From DASYAN01 sp036501345 (lineage in GTDB: Bacteria; Chloroflexota; Ktedonobacteria; Ktedonobacterales; Ktedonobacteraceae), in assembly GCA_036501345.1 (NCBI GenBank), contig DASYAN010000244.1, positions 1 to 15,684 on the forward strand: 15,684 bases of DNA, given 5' to 3'. The position numbers were made by a program, and so were the translations under genes. This document shows positions 1-6,930 of this stretch, piece by piece (position 1 is the first letter of the stretch; each line of letters starts with the position of its first letter). The notes beneath the pieces were generated by a model that was not told the origin of the DNA, did not search any database, and saw only the letters and a program-made list of their open reading frames with translations.

Positions 1-1632
1 AGTCTGGTCTTTGGTAAGGATTTCCATGGCATCATTGGTGAACTGAACTTCTTTGGGCTGGCAGGAGTCGGCTATGCACCTAATGCGGATTACGCAGGGA
101 CAATTCCCCAACTTGCCTTCATGATCTTTCAAGCTATGTTCGCAATTATCACTCCAGCCCTGATTATCGGTTCATTTGTTGAACGTATTCGTTTCCGCAC
201 GTTGGTGCTCTTTGTCATTTTATGGTCAACGCTAGTCTATGATCCAATCGCCCACTGGGTCTGGGGAGCTGGCGGATGGCTGCACAATCTAGGTGCACTC
301 GATTTTGCTGGTGGAGCAGTGGTGCATATCAGTGCTGGTTTTGCGGGACTGGCAGCTGCGATTGTGATTGGCAAGCGCCGAGGTTTTCAGCGGGGAGAAG
401 CAATTGTTTCAAACAATGTTCCCTTTGTACTGCTAGGCGCTGGCCTCCTGTGGTTCGGCTGGTTTGGCTTTAACGCTGGCAGTGCCCTGGCTGCTTCTCC
501 GCTCGCAGTGAGTGCCTTTGTCGTCACCAATACAGCTGGGGCGACTGCAGCTCTGGTCTGGCTGATCTTGAGCTGGGCGGAAAATAAGAAACCCAGTGCG
601 CTGGCCACAGCAACAGGAGCCGTGTGTGGTCTGGCAGCCATTACTCCAGCAAGTGGCTTCGTTGGCCCTATAGCAAGTATTGCCATCGGTATCATTGCTG
701 GCCTCGTGACATATCTGGCGCTACACTTGCGTAGCAAGCGAACGCTGATTGATGATACACTCGATGTCTGGGCAGCCCATGGTATGGGTGGTGTTACCGG
801 TATCATACTAACAGGCGTTTTTGCAGAGAAGGCGATCAATGGCGCAGGCAATAATGGTTTGCTCTTTGGAAATCCGGGCCTGTTGGGAACGCAAATCCTG
901 ACTGCGCTTGTGACACTAGTATACGCCTTTGTTGTAACATTCATTCTGTTCAAAGTTCTTGCTCCACTCGGCTTACGTGTGTCTCCTCAAGAGGAGGAAG
1001 ATGGCCTAGATCTCGCCATTCATGGTGAAGAAGGATATCGTCTGACAACCATTCAGGTAGCAATTGACGGATCAGCCACACCAGAAGTCATCAAAGCAGA
1101 GGAACGCATCGCACAGCTGGAAGCAGGAACAGCCGAATTATGCCTCCAACTGGAAACGGAAAACAGCGAGTTACGGCATCAATTGAAAACCGAAACAGCC
1201 GAATTACGCCTCCAACTGGAAGTAGAAAACAGCGAGTTACGTCAGCAATTGCAAACCGAAACAGCCGAATTGCGCCAGCGACTAGAAGCTACCAATAGTG
1301 GGGACCACATTACTCAACTCCAAGCGGAAAACGGCGAGTTACATCACCGATTGGAAGTGTTAAATAGCGAGTTACGCCACCGATTGGAAGCGGAAAACAC
1401 CGAATTGCGCCAGCGACTAGAAGCAGCCAATAGTGAGGACCGCATTACTCAACTCCAAGCGGAAAACGGTGAGTTACGCCAGCAATTGCAGGAGATATTA
1501 GCACAGATCAAGGAGTTGGCAGAACAGCTGACAAAAGGCAGCCACAATGGCAGCAACTCTTCATCTAGTGATAGCCTGAACGGCGGGACACGCAACCAGC
1601 GTAGGACAAACATCAAAAAGAGTGAAGGCTAG
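1..1632 (+). CDS. amt: Ammonium transporter (Amt family) with long coiled-coil C-terminal tail; 5' end outside window
   Basis: Integral-membrane ammonium channel. The frame is open from base 1 and the residues before the first ATG (121) already match Amt (..GTIPQLAFMIFQAMFAI..), so the gene begins upstream of the window and ATG 121 is not the start. 543 codons are visible. The two pore histidines of the family are present: the GGAVVHIS histidine at 325-327 and the AAHGMGG histidine at 778-780. FGWFGFNAGS and several hydrophobic helices run to about base 980. The cytoplasmic tail, normally short and involved in PII/GlnK contact, is here about 180 residues and is dominated by 11-residue coiled-coil repeats, ending in a Ser/Gly/Asn-rich and basic stretch (NQRRTNIKKSEG). 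It is followed by an intrinsic terminator. Amt identity is very likely; the tail's function is unknown. Confidence 0.95.
   Translation, partial: SLVFGKDFHGIIGELNFFGLAGVGYAPNADYAGTIPQLAFMIFQAMFAIITPALIIGSFVERIRFRTLVLFVILWSTLVYDPIAHWVWGAGGWLHNLGALDFAGGAVVHISAGFAGLAAAIVIGKRRGFQRGEAIVSNNVPFVLLGAGLLWFGWFGFNAGSALAASPLAVSAFVVTNTAGATAALVWLILSWAENKKPSALATATGAVCGLAAITPASGFVGPIASIAIGIIAGLVTYLALHLRSKRTLIDDTLDVWAAHGMGGVTGIILTGVFAEKAINGAGNNGLLFGNPGLLGTQILTALVTLVYAFVVTFILFKVLAPLGLRVSPQEEEDGLDLAIHGEEGYRLTTIQVAIDGSATPEVIKAEERIAQLEAGTAELCLQLETENSELRHQLKTETAELRLQLEVENSELRQQLQTETAELRQRLEATNSGDHITQLQAENGELHHRLEVLNSELRHRLEAENTELRQRLEAANSEDRITQLQAENGELRQQLQEILAQIKELAEQLTKGSHNGSNSSSSDSLNGGTRNQRRTNIKKSEG
1117..1485 (+). 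repeat. Eleven hendecad (11-residue) coiled-coil repeats in the Amt tail
   Basis: Within the amt frame, eleven consecutive units of the type L-x-x-E-N/T-S/A-E-L-R-x-Q/R start at base 1117. Nine are exactly 11 residues and two (LEATNSGDHITQ and LEAANSEDRITQ) are 12, giving 123 residues. A larger 135-bp DNA unit is also duplicated: gaattgcgccagcgactaga occurs at 1267 and again at 1402, and each copy is followed by the ITQLQAENGEL block. This indicates recent tandem expansion. An 11-residue period predicts a near-straight or right-handed coiled coil rather than a heptad coil. Confidence 0.9.
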
Positions 1633-1652
1633 CTGGGGCTAAACGGCACTCA

Positions 1653-1694
1653 ACCAGATCCGTTGTCATCTATTAGCGGATCTGGTCTTTTTTT
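1653..1694 (+). terminator. Rho-independent terminator of amt
   Basis: Perfect 10-bp inverted repeat accagatccg (1653-1662) / cggatctggt (1677-1686), 14-nt loop, followed by tctttttttg. It lies 21 bases after the amt stop codon and separates amt from the ABC operon. Confidence 0.88.
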
Positions 1695-1723
1695 GACTCT
1701 CAATTGTTGATTTCATTGGTCAA

Positions 1724-1804
1724 CTATGTCAACTTTATACATATATATAAAGAAAATTAATGATATTAATAACCTTACAGAATAAGAAAACCTATGGTAT
1801 TGTT
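1724..1804 (+). promoter_or_regulatory. Shared regulatory element, copy A, upstream of the ABC importer operon
   Basis: An 81-base stretch that aligns without gaps to 13272-13352 (upstream of the monooxygenase). Three identical blocks are ctatgtcaactttatacata near the start, aataaccttacagaata in the middle and tatggtattgtt at the end. The first two blocks recur at the same spacing (46 bases) in reverse orientation at 13204-13262, upstream of the flavin reductase. It sits about 280 bases before the ATPase start. An upstream half-site-like inverted pair (gttga at 1706, gtcaac at 1719) suggests regulator binding. Whether the TATACAT region is the -10 or the operator cannot be decided by eye. Confidence 0.75.
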
Positions 1805-1809
1805 GACTT

Positions 1810-1907
1810 AAGGCCCAACGGGTTAACGTGCGACCATACTGCGTAGACTGCAAAGGTATGAGGTTGTTGTGGATTACTTTAAAACCTGCCTTGACAAGTT
1901 GGGCCTT
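1810..1907 (+). other. Candidate structured leader of the ABC operon, closed by a 10-bp inverted repeat
   Basis: aaggcccaac (1810-1819) is perfectly complementary to gttgggcctt (1898-1907) and encloses 78 bases. These include gaccatact (1832-1840), also present at 13381 in the monooxygenase leader at nearly the same distance from the shared promoter element, and an inner catac/gtatg pair. There is no T-run after the right arm, so it is not a simple terminator. I recognise no known riboswitch core (SAM, TPP, cobalamin, FMN). Further small hairpins (e.g. acttgatccagtcaagt near 1990) follow before the ATPase gene. An RNA or a DNA-level function are both possible. Confidence 0.4.
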
Positions 1908-2066
1908 CTATTCAAGATGACCCTTGTGAGCTTACGAAGTTTACTTGTTGTATGCAGTCCATCCCATCAGACTATTTGATAGAAAACTTGATCCAGTCAA
2001 GTAACTTGAAGTGTCGGTACTTCACTGAGTGTAGAGCTAGTATAATCGTTGAAAAGGAGAAAATAG

Positions 2067-2876
2067 ATGGGACAACAGGATATCGACCCAATCGTCCGAG
2101 TCTCACATGTATACCTAGACTATGTCAATGGACGCAATCGAGGGACTACCATCATCGAAGATGCGAGCTTCTCGATCCAGCACGGAGAGAAATTTGTGAT
2201 TATTGGACCATCAGGATGTGGTAAGACCACACTGCTCAATGCGATAGCAGGTTTCCTGAAACCATACCAAGGTCAGATCCTTGTAAAGGATGAGCCTATC
2301 AATGGTCCTGGTCCTGATCGTGCAGTTGTCTTCCAGAATTTTGAGCAATTGTTTGCCTGGCGTACCGTTCTGGGGAATATTGTCTACGCACTCCAGGTCA
2401 CCAAGCACTTATCCAAGCATGATGCTATCGAAAGAGCACGCTCTTACCTGGAACTGGTTGATGTTGCGGCAGCAGCGGATAAATATCCACATATGCTTTC
2501 TGGCGGAATGAAACAACGTGCAGCTTTAGCACGAGCACTGGCCCTTGAGCCAGATATCCTGCTGATGGATGAGCCATTTGGAGCCCTTGATGCCATCACA
2601 CGTAATCAGTTGCAACTAGAATTGAACGACATTTGGCGCCGTACCGGAGTGACCATTGTGCTGGTAACACACTCGATCCAAGAGGCCGTCTTCCTGGGAC
2701 ATCGCGTTATGGTCATGTCGTCTTCTCCTGCACAAATTCGCGAAATCGTTGATACCAGCCAAGCTGATAAGTTTGGCAGCACTACCTTTACAGACATCTC
2801 GACGCATTTGCGCTCGCTACTCATCCGAGACGAAACAGCTCAGGAACGTGTGGCAGAGCTGAGTGCCGTCGAATGA
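2067..2876 (+). CDS. ABC importer ATP-binding subunit, SsuB/TauB-like (nitrate/sulfonate/taurine class)
   Basis: 269-residue cytoplasmic ATPase that energises the permease encoded next to it. Visible motifs in order: Walker A GPSGCGKT (47-54), Q-loop VVFQ (Gln90), signature LSGGMKQR (144-151), Walker B ILLMDEPFGALD (164-175), H-loop His202. The length and the MDEPFGALD wording are typical of the NitT/TauT subclass of importers. An RBS (aaaggag, about 6-9 bases upstream) precedes ATG 2067. It is the first gene of a + strand operon, followed after 16 bases by the permease. It shares an upstream regulatory element with the monooxygenase/flavin reductase pair at 12550-14833, so an organosulfur or related substrate is a reasonable inference, but the substrate is not determined by sequence. 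Confidence 0.92.
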   Translation: MGQQDIDPIVRVSHVYLDYVNGRNRGTTIIEDASFSIQHGEKFVIIGPSGCGKTTLLNAIAGFLKPYQGQILVKDEPINGPGPDRAVVFQNFEQLFAWRTVLGNIVYALQVTKHLSKHDAIERARSYLELVDVAAAADKYPHMLSGGMKQRAALARALALEPDILLMDEPFGALDAITRNQLQLELNDIWRRTGVTIVLVTHSIQEAVFLGHRVMVMSSSPAQIREIVDTSQADKFGSTTFTDISTHLRSLLIRDETAQERVAELSAVE

Positions 2877-2892
2877 GAAATGGAGGAGAGAG

Positions 2893-3708
2893 ATGCGTTT
2901 GAGTCTAGCTCAACCGACAGTAGCAAAAGCGTATATAGTACCCAGTTGGGTTCGCTACATTTTGATCGGTATAGGTTTTATCATCGCTTGGCAACTGTAT
3001 GTCTCATATGGTGGTGTAAATCCGTTACTAGTTGCATCACCCATTGCAACCATCCAAGCATTGATTACTGATACTAGCAATGGTCAGCTCCCAATGGCAA
3101 CCTTCAATTCACTGCAGAACCTAGCCATCGGTATGGCTATTAGCATAGCGCTCGGTCTTGCACTGGCCTCATTATCCACGTTTTTCCGTTTCGGGCGCGA
3201 TATACTGACTGTGCTGACCGCTGTCTTTAGTGCTCTGCCAGGAATTGCCATTCTGCCGCTCGTCATGCTCTGGTTTGGTCTCACCCCTACATCGATTATC
3301 GTCGTGGTTGTACAAAGTGCACTGTGGCCGATTGCCACTAATACTGATACTGGCTTCCGCACAATTGGTACAACCACACGGATGGTTGCACTCAATCTCG
3401 GCCTGAGTAGATTTCGTATTGTGCGTGATGTCTTGCTGCCTGCAGCTCTACCACACATCCTGTCTGGTTTGCGGCTGGCCTGGGCATTTGGTTGGAGAAC
3501 TGTGGTGGCCGCTGAACTGGTCTTTGGCATCGCTGGCTCAGCTGCTGGACTGGGCTGGTATATCAACAATGCACGTTACTTCCTCAATACACCACCAATG
3601 TTTGCGGCCCTGGTAGTCATCTCGCTGATGGGTATTCTCGTCGATGGGTTCTTCTTCTGGATCGAGCGCAAAACGGTGATTAAATGGGGAATGAAGCTAG
3701 CTCATTAG
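2893..3708 (+). CDS. ABC importer permease, SsuC/TauC-like
   Basis: 271-residue inner-membrane permease with about six hydrophobic helices and the BPD_transp_1 pattern. The cytoplasmic EAA-type loop is seen in LGLSRFRIVRDVLLPAALPH, followed by the RLAWAFGWRTVVAAEL and GLGWYI segments typical of the NitT/TauT permeases. I chose ATG 2893 because ggaggagag lies directly before it; a GTG at 2863 in the same frame would overlap the ATPase gene by 14 bases and has no comparable RBS. It should pair with the ATPase just upstream and the lipoprotein 71 bases downstream. Few charged residues outside the loops, no anomalies seen. Confidence 0.92.
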   Translation: MRLSLAQPTVAKAYIVPSWVRYILIGIGFIIAWQLYVSYGGVNPLLVASPIATIQALITDTSNGQLPMATFNSLQNLAIGMAISIALGLALASLSTFFRFGRDILTVLTAVFSALPGIAILPLVMLWFGLTPTSIIVVVVQSALWPIATNTDTGFRTIGTTTRMVALNLGLSRFRIVRDVLLPAALPHILSGLRLAWAFGWRTVVAAELVFGIAGSAAGLGWYINNARYFLNTPPMFAALVVISLMGILVDGFFFWIERKTVIKWGMKLAH

Positions 3709-3779
3709 CAATTTACCGCTAGTGATCTAGAAAACGTAAATGCTTGTAAATTAATATAATTTAATTAAGGAGTAATCTT

Positions 3780-4772
3780 ATGGCCAAACGATATGAGCAG
3801 TTTGCTCTATTTCTTGTTCTAATTGTACTGCTTACAACTGCCTGCGGAAGTGCGGCAACTGCTAATTCATCATCATCGTCATCTGGGCCTTCATCTTTCA
3901 CCATCGCCTACCAACCTGGTCTCAGTTCTCTAACCCTAGTTATACTGAAACAACAGAAAACGTTGGAGAAACAATTTCCTCAAACCAATTTTCAGTGGAA
4001 GGTGGTGAATAGCGGCGCGTCTGTCCGAGATGCAATGATTGCTAATCAGGCACAATTGGGTTCTTTGGGTCTTCCTCCATTCCTGGTAGGTTGGGATCAC
4101 GGCTTCGATTGGAAGGTGCTCGCTGCTACCAATAGGGCGGATATCTGGCTGGTGACAAAGGACCCCCGGCTCAAGAGTTTGAAGGATTTTACTCCCAACG
4201 ATAAAATTGGTGTGGTTGCTCCTGACTCACAGCAGGCCATTCTCCTGCGCAAAGCGGCGCAAGACCAACTGGGGAATGCTCATGCCTTGGATCATAACCT
4301 TGTCTCCATCGCCTCAGCAGATGGTGAGCAAGCCTTGCTCGATGGACAACTTGCTGCACATTATTCAGGGGCACCATTCCAGAATCGAGAGGTTGCAGCT
4401 GGCGGACATATCATTCTTCACAGCAGTGATGCTTTTGGCCCTGTAGGTGCTGGTCTGGTAGTGCAACGAGAAAGCCTTTACAATCAGTACCCAGATTTCA
4501 GCAAAAAACTGTACCAGGATATTAACGCTGCCACAGCATATGCGAAGACTCATCACGATCAGACAGCGCAATATCTCTCGCAAGATCAGGGAGGCGGAGG
4601 CACACCAACTCAGTTCAAAGCATTGCTTGATGATCCAAGCTTCGTGTTTGATACAATTCCGTCAGGTCTTGTGAGCTATGCCACCTTTATGAAATCCATT
4701 GGACTGATCTCAAAGGCCCCTGGTTCGGTCAAGGACCTTGAACTGCCCACGGTCTACGGCATCGGGAACTAG
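3780..4772 (+). CDS. ABC importer substrate-binding lipoprotein (NMT1/SsuA-like)
   Basis: 330-residue extracellular solute-binding protein. A lipoprotein signal peptide is evident: basic start, hydrophobic run FALFLVLIVLL and lipobox TTAC with Cys22 as the lipidation site, then a Ser-rich linker before the mature domain. FTIAYQPGLSSLTLVILKQQ and GASVRDAMIANQAQLGSLG are the typical opening of sulfonate/nitrate/thiamine-precursor binding proteins (NMT1/THI5-like fold). RBS aaggag lies 7 bases upstream of ATG. Third gene of the importer operon (71 bases after the permease). The membrane anchor fits a monoderm or lipoprotein-using host. The ligand is not predictable; co-regulation with an NtaA/DszA-type monooxygenase favours a sulfonate/sulfone or aminocarboxylate (inference). 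Confidence 0.88.
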   Translation: MAKRYEQFALFLVLIVLLTTACGSAATANSSSSSSGPSSFTIAYQPGLSSLTLVILKQQKTLEKQFPQTNFQWKVVNSGASVRDAMIANQAQLGSLGLPPFLVGWDHGFDWKVLAATNRADIWLVTKDPRLKSLKDFTPNDKIGVVAPDSQQAILLRKAAQDQLGNAHALDHNLVSIASADGEQALLDGQLAAHYSGAPFQNREVAAGGHIILHSSDAFGPVGAGLVVQRESLYNQYPDFSKKLYQDINAATAYAKTHHDQTAQYLSQDQGGGGTPTQFKALLDDPSFVFDTIPSGLVSYATFMKSIGLISKAPGSVKDLELPTVYGIGN

Positions 4773-4867
4773 GAATATGGCACCGATGTGTCTACTTTGT
4801 CAAGTCGAGCAGTTCAACCTCTTCACTGAGTCCAAGATGGTCGAGCTGCTCGTAAAACGCTCAAGCT

Positions 4868-5824
4868 CTACGCATTCACATGTTGCTCCTGATACCATTG
4901 GACGGTTGCACGGATGGCTTCATCAAGAGGGGTTGCATAGAGGCCAAACGCTTGCTCAATGGCGCTGGCATCTACAATTTGCGGCTCAGTATATTGGTAA
5001 AACATCTCGACAAACTCATACATGGAGGGATTAAAAAGGCCAAGGGCCTGGATAACCAGCTTGGGAAGAGCTTGGATGCGTACGGGCTTACCGAGCGTTT
5101 TACCGATCAGCTGCGCCATATCGCGCTGCGTGACAACCGGAGTAACAACGGGTACATGCCAGACCCTTCCGAGGGCTTCGTCACGTTCTCCCAACAGCGC
5201 CAAACCTCTAGCCACATCTCCAATATAACTATAGCAGTGAGGAAGATCAATATTGCCTAAGAGTTGGATCGATTTTCCAGCCAGTGCAGCGGGAAAGACG
5301 CGATCGCCCAGTGCCGAATTGAGGACACGTGGTCCAAAGAAATCAGCCGCCCGACCAAGTGCAATACGCACTTTTCCATCGTCATGGGCTGAAATATATA
5401 TTTCTGCAACTTTTGCTCGCATTTGTCCTTTACGCGTGGTAGCAGCATTTGGACTACTCTCTTTCATGACTTGTCCATGTGTTTGCCCATACATATAAAG
5501 CGTATCAGTCACAATCAGCTTTGCTCCAGTAGGAGCAACGCCCTCTATCATGCTCTCTTGTAAGCGAGGAATGATAGCAACTTGCTGCTCATAAGAGACG
5601 TTCGCACAATGATAGACAGTAGCAGCCCCTTGACAGAGATTGCGTACGACATCCGACTGCAAAGCATCGCCAGCGACCAGTTCAACTCCTGCCGGAACTT
5701 GCCCCTTGCCGCTGCGATTCACCAGACGCACTTGCTTGCCTGCTGCTGACAATTGCTCAGCAAGCGTGATACCCACCGGGCCAGTTCCAAAAATGACATG
5801 CAATTCATTATGTGTGTTTTTCAT
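4868..5824 (-). CDS. NAD(P)-dependent epimerase/dehydratase-like protein (extended/atypical SDR)
   Basis: 318 residues. The Rossmann fold starts with VIFGTGPVGITLAEQL (Gly13-x-Gly15-x-x-Gly18), followed by VRLVNRSGKG, a beta-2 region favouring NADP (Arg after the strand). VYHCANVSY and LIVTDTLYMYG resemble the extended SDR active-site strand, but the classical YxxxK is absent: the tyrosine in YMYG is followed by QTHG. It is therefore better called an atypical SDR, perhaps NmrA/epimerase-like. RBS aggaa precedes ATG 5824. Converges with the binding-protein gene (95-base spacer containing only a weak hairpin, 4806-4852). The TetR gene lies upstream on the same strand and both have a similar candidate operator, so TetR control is plausible. 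Substrate unknown. Confidence 0.82.
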   Translation of the reverse strand: MKNTHNELHVIFGTGPVGITLAEQLSAAGKQVRLVNRSGKGQVPAGVELVAGDALQSDVVRNLCQGAATVYHCANVSYEQQVAIIPRLQESMIEGVAPTGAKLIVTDTLYMYGQTHGQVMKESSPNAATTRKGQMRAKVAEIYISAHDDGKVRIALGRAADFFGPRVLNSALGDRVFPAALAGKSIQLLGNIDLPHCYSYIGDVARGLALLGERDEALGRVWHVPVVTPVVTQRDMAQLIGKTLGKPVRIQALPKLVIQALGLFNPSMYEFVEMFYQYTEPQIVDASAIEQAFGLYATPLDEAIRATVQWYQEQHVNA

Positions 5825-5873
5825 GGAAGTTTCCTTTCTCTCTGCCGTCCAGCGTACATCTGAACGATGGTAT

Positions 5874-5892
5874 AAAATTTAACAACATTAGA
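5874..5892 (-). promoter_or_regulatory. Candidate TetR operator upstream of the SDR gene
   Basis: aaaatttaac-aaca-ttaga matches the site at 6650-6668 (aaaatttaac-gttg-ttaga) in 15 of 19 positions and orientation. It lies about 50 bases upstream of the SDR start. Shared presence upstream of both the regulator and the adjacent gene is the only evidence. Confidence 0.4.
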
Positions 5893-6007
5893 TAACTGAC
5901 AAAGAATAACGGACTTTTCCCTCCTTCGTGTTACCTTACCGCGAAGGGCGAGGTTCATGAAGGCCAGGAGTGGCAAGGAAGCAATGCAAGAAGGTCCTAA
6001 AGAGTGC

Positions 6008-6031
6008 AAAAAGCCTATCCGGCGCTTTTTT
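6008..6031 (-). terminator. Candidate bidirectional intrinsic terminator at the end of the TetR gene
   Basis: On the + strand aaaaagcc (6008-6015), tatcc loop, ggcgctttttt. Stem A5G-CC/GG-CT5 with one bulge and T-runs on both strands. It overlaps the last codons and stop of the TetR gene, and may reduce read-through into the SDR gene. Confidence 0.45.
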
Positions 6032-6632
6032 GCTTTGTAATCCAGGCCAGCAGTGCCTGGAGTCCCTGATGCAGTAAGAGCCTGGCTCGTGGCTCTCCTC
6101 CTTCAATGCGCTCAACCAGAGTCAGGCTAACCATGCCATGCACCAGACTCCAGGCAATCTCAACTGCGCCAAAAGCGTCCTCCAGAACGATACCGCTCGT
6201 CTGCGCCCAGTCCTCCAGCGCTGCAAGCGGGACCAAGCCAGCATCGCGCCCTGCACGCGCCGTTTCCTGAATATTAAGCGGAACGCCTCCCAGCCCATTC
6301 ATGATTTGATAGAGTTCCGGGTTGCTTCGAGCAAAAGCCCAGTACACATCAACAATTTTGAAGATACGTTCCCGGCGATCCTCTGTCGAAAACCGGGCTT
6401 GTTGCATACTGGCAATGAGTTGCTGAAAGCCATCACGCATTAACTCCAACAGAATCTCCTCCTTATTAGCAAAGTACTCGTAGATCATCGGCGGACTATA
6501 CTCGATTGATTCCGCTACTTTGCGTATAGTAAGCGCGGGCCATCCTTCTTGCCGAGCAATCTGGTGAGCAGCGGTCAAGATACTCTGCCTGGTAACTTGC
6601 TTTTCACGCTCGCGTCTCTCTTTGATACCCAT
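6015..6632 (-). CDS. TetR/AcrR-family transcriptional regulator
   Basis: 205 residues. The N-terminal helix-turn-helix is clear: ILTAAHQIARQEGWPALTIRKVAESIEYSPPMIYEYFANKEEI in segments (residues about 19-61), with the family's I-Y-x-Y/H-F-x-x-K-E signature. The C-terminal ligand domain contains SLVHGMVSLTLVER, the WHG-type helix motif found in the TetR_C_33-like subgroup. Start ATG 6632 is supported by the family N-terminus; the RBS is weak. It probably represses itself and the SDR gene 190 bases downstream via the two related sites at 5874 and 6650. Its inducer is unknown. Confidence 0.93.
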   Translation of the reverse strand: MGIKERREREKQVTRQSILTAAHQIARQEGWPALTIRKVAESIEYSPPMIYEYFANKEEILLELMRDGFQQLIASMQQARFSTEDRRERIFKIVDVYWAFARSNPELYQIMNGLGGVPLNIQETARAGRDAGLVPLAALEDWAQTSGIVLEDAFGAVEIAWSLVHGMVSLTLVERIEGGEPRARLLLHQGLQALLAWITKQKSAG

Positions 6633-6649
6633 TTATTTATCCATATTAA

Positions 6650-6668
6650 AAAATTTAACGTTGTTAGA
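6650..6668 (-). promoter_or_regulatory. Candidate TetR autoregulatory operator
   Basis: aaaatttaacgttgttaga, 17 bases upstream of the TetR start. It contains the small palindrome TAAC-gtt-GTTA and matches the sequence upstream of the SDR gene (5874-5892). Confidence 0.42.
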
Positions 6669-6719
6669 AACAACAATAGCAAAGTACCATACCAAAAGTC
6701 AAGGGCTTTTCTAAAGAGA

Positions 6720-6741
6720 TATTGTATCCTTCTCTAAGGGT
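6720..6741 (+). repeat. Solitary copy of the 22-bp terminal repeat seen at the right edge
   Basis: tattgtatccttctctaagg plus gt matches the terminal inverted repeats of the element at 15139-15234 (20 of 22 with the right arm in inverted sense). It lies in the 298-base gap between TetR and the ligase gene, which otherwise holds no recognisable gene. A solo end suggests remains of a decayed insertion; no second end is visible nearby. Confidence 0.6.
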
Positions 6742-6930
6742 TGCCATTGGCAAGCTGAAAGTAGAGATTGCGAGAGGTAGAGCCTCAAGATTGCCGAGTC
6801 CATTTGGCGTGAAGGCGCTGAATTTGCAGATAAAGAGCGGCTTCTGCACCAACGTGACTTCCGATTCTTCTTGACTTTCTCTTTGAGGGCATGCTACACC
6901 CTCTCATATCGGCAAAAATGAAGGTCTTTG

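Noticed and set aside
387..953. 188-residue antisense ORF inside amt
   Set aside because: Mirror of a well-conserved Amt domain; compositional shadow.
1952..2224. 90-residue + strand ORF overlapping the ATPase start
   Set aside because: Wrong frame relative to a clear ABC ATPase with a good RBS; no family resemblance.
3084..3569. 161-residue antisense ORF inside the permease gene
   Set aside because: Shadow of the permease; no RBS or recognisable motif.
4806..4852. cgagcag/ctgctcg inverted repeat between the binding-protein and SDR genes
   Set aside because: 7-bp stem with a 33-base loop and no T-run; too weak to call a terminator.
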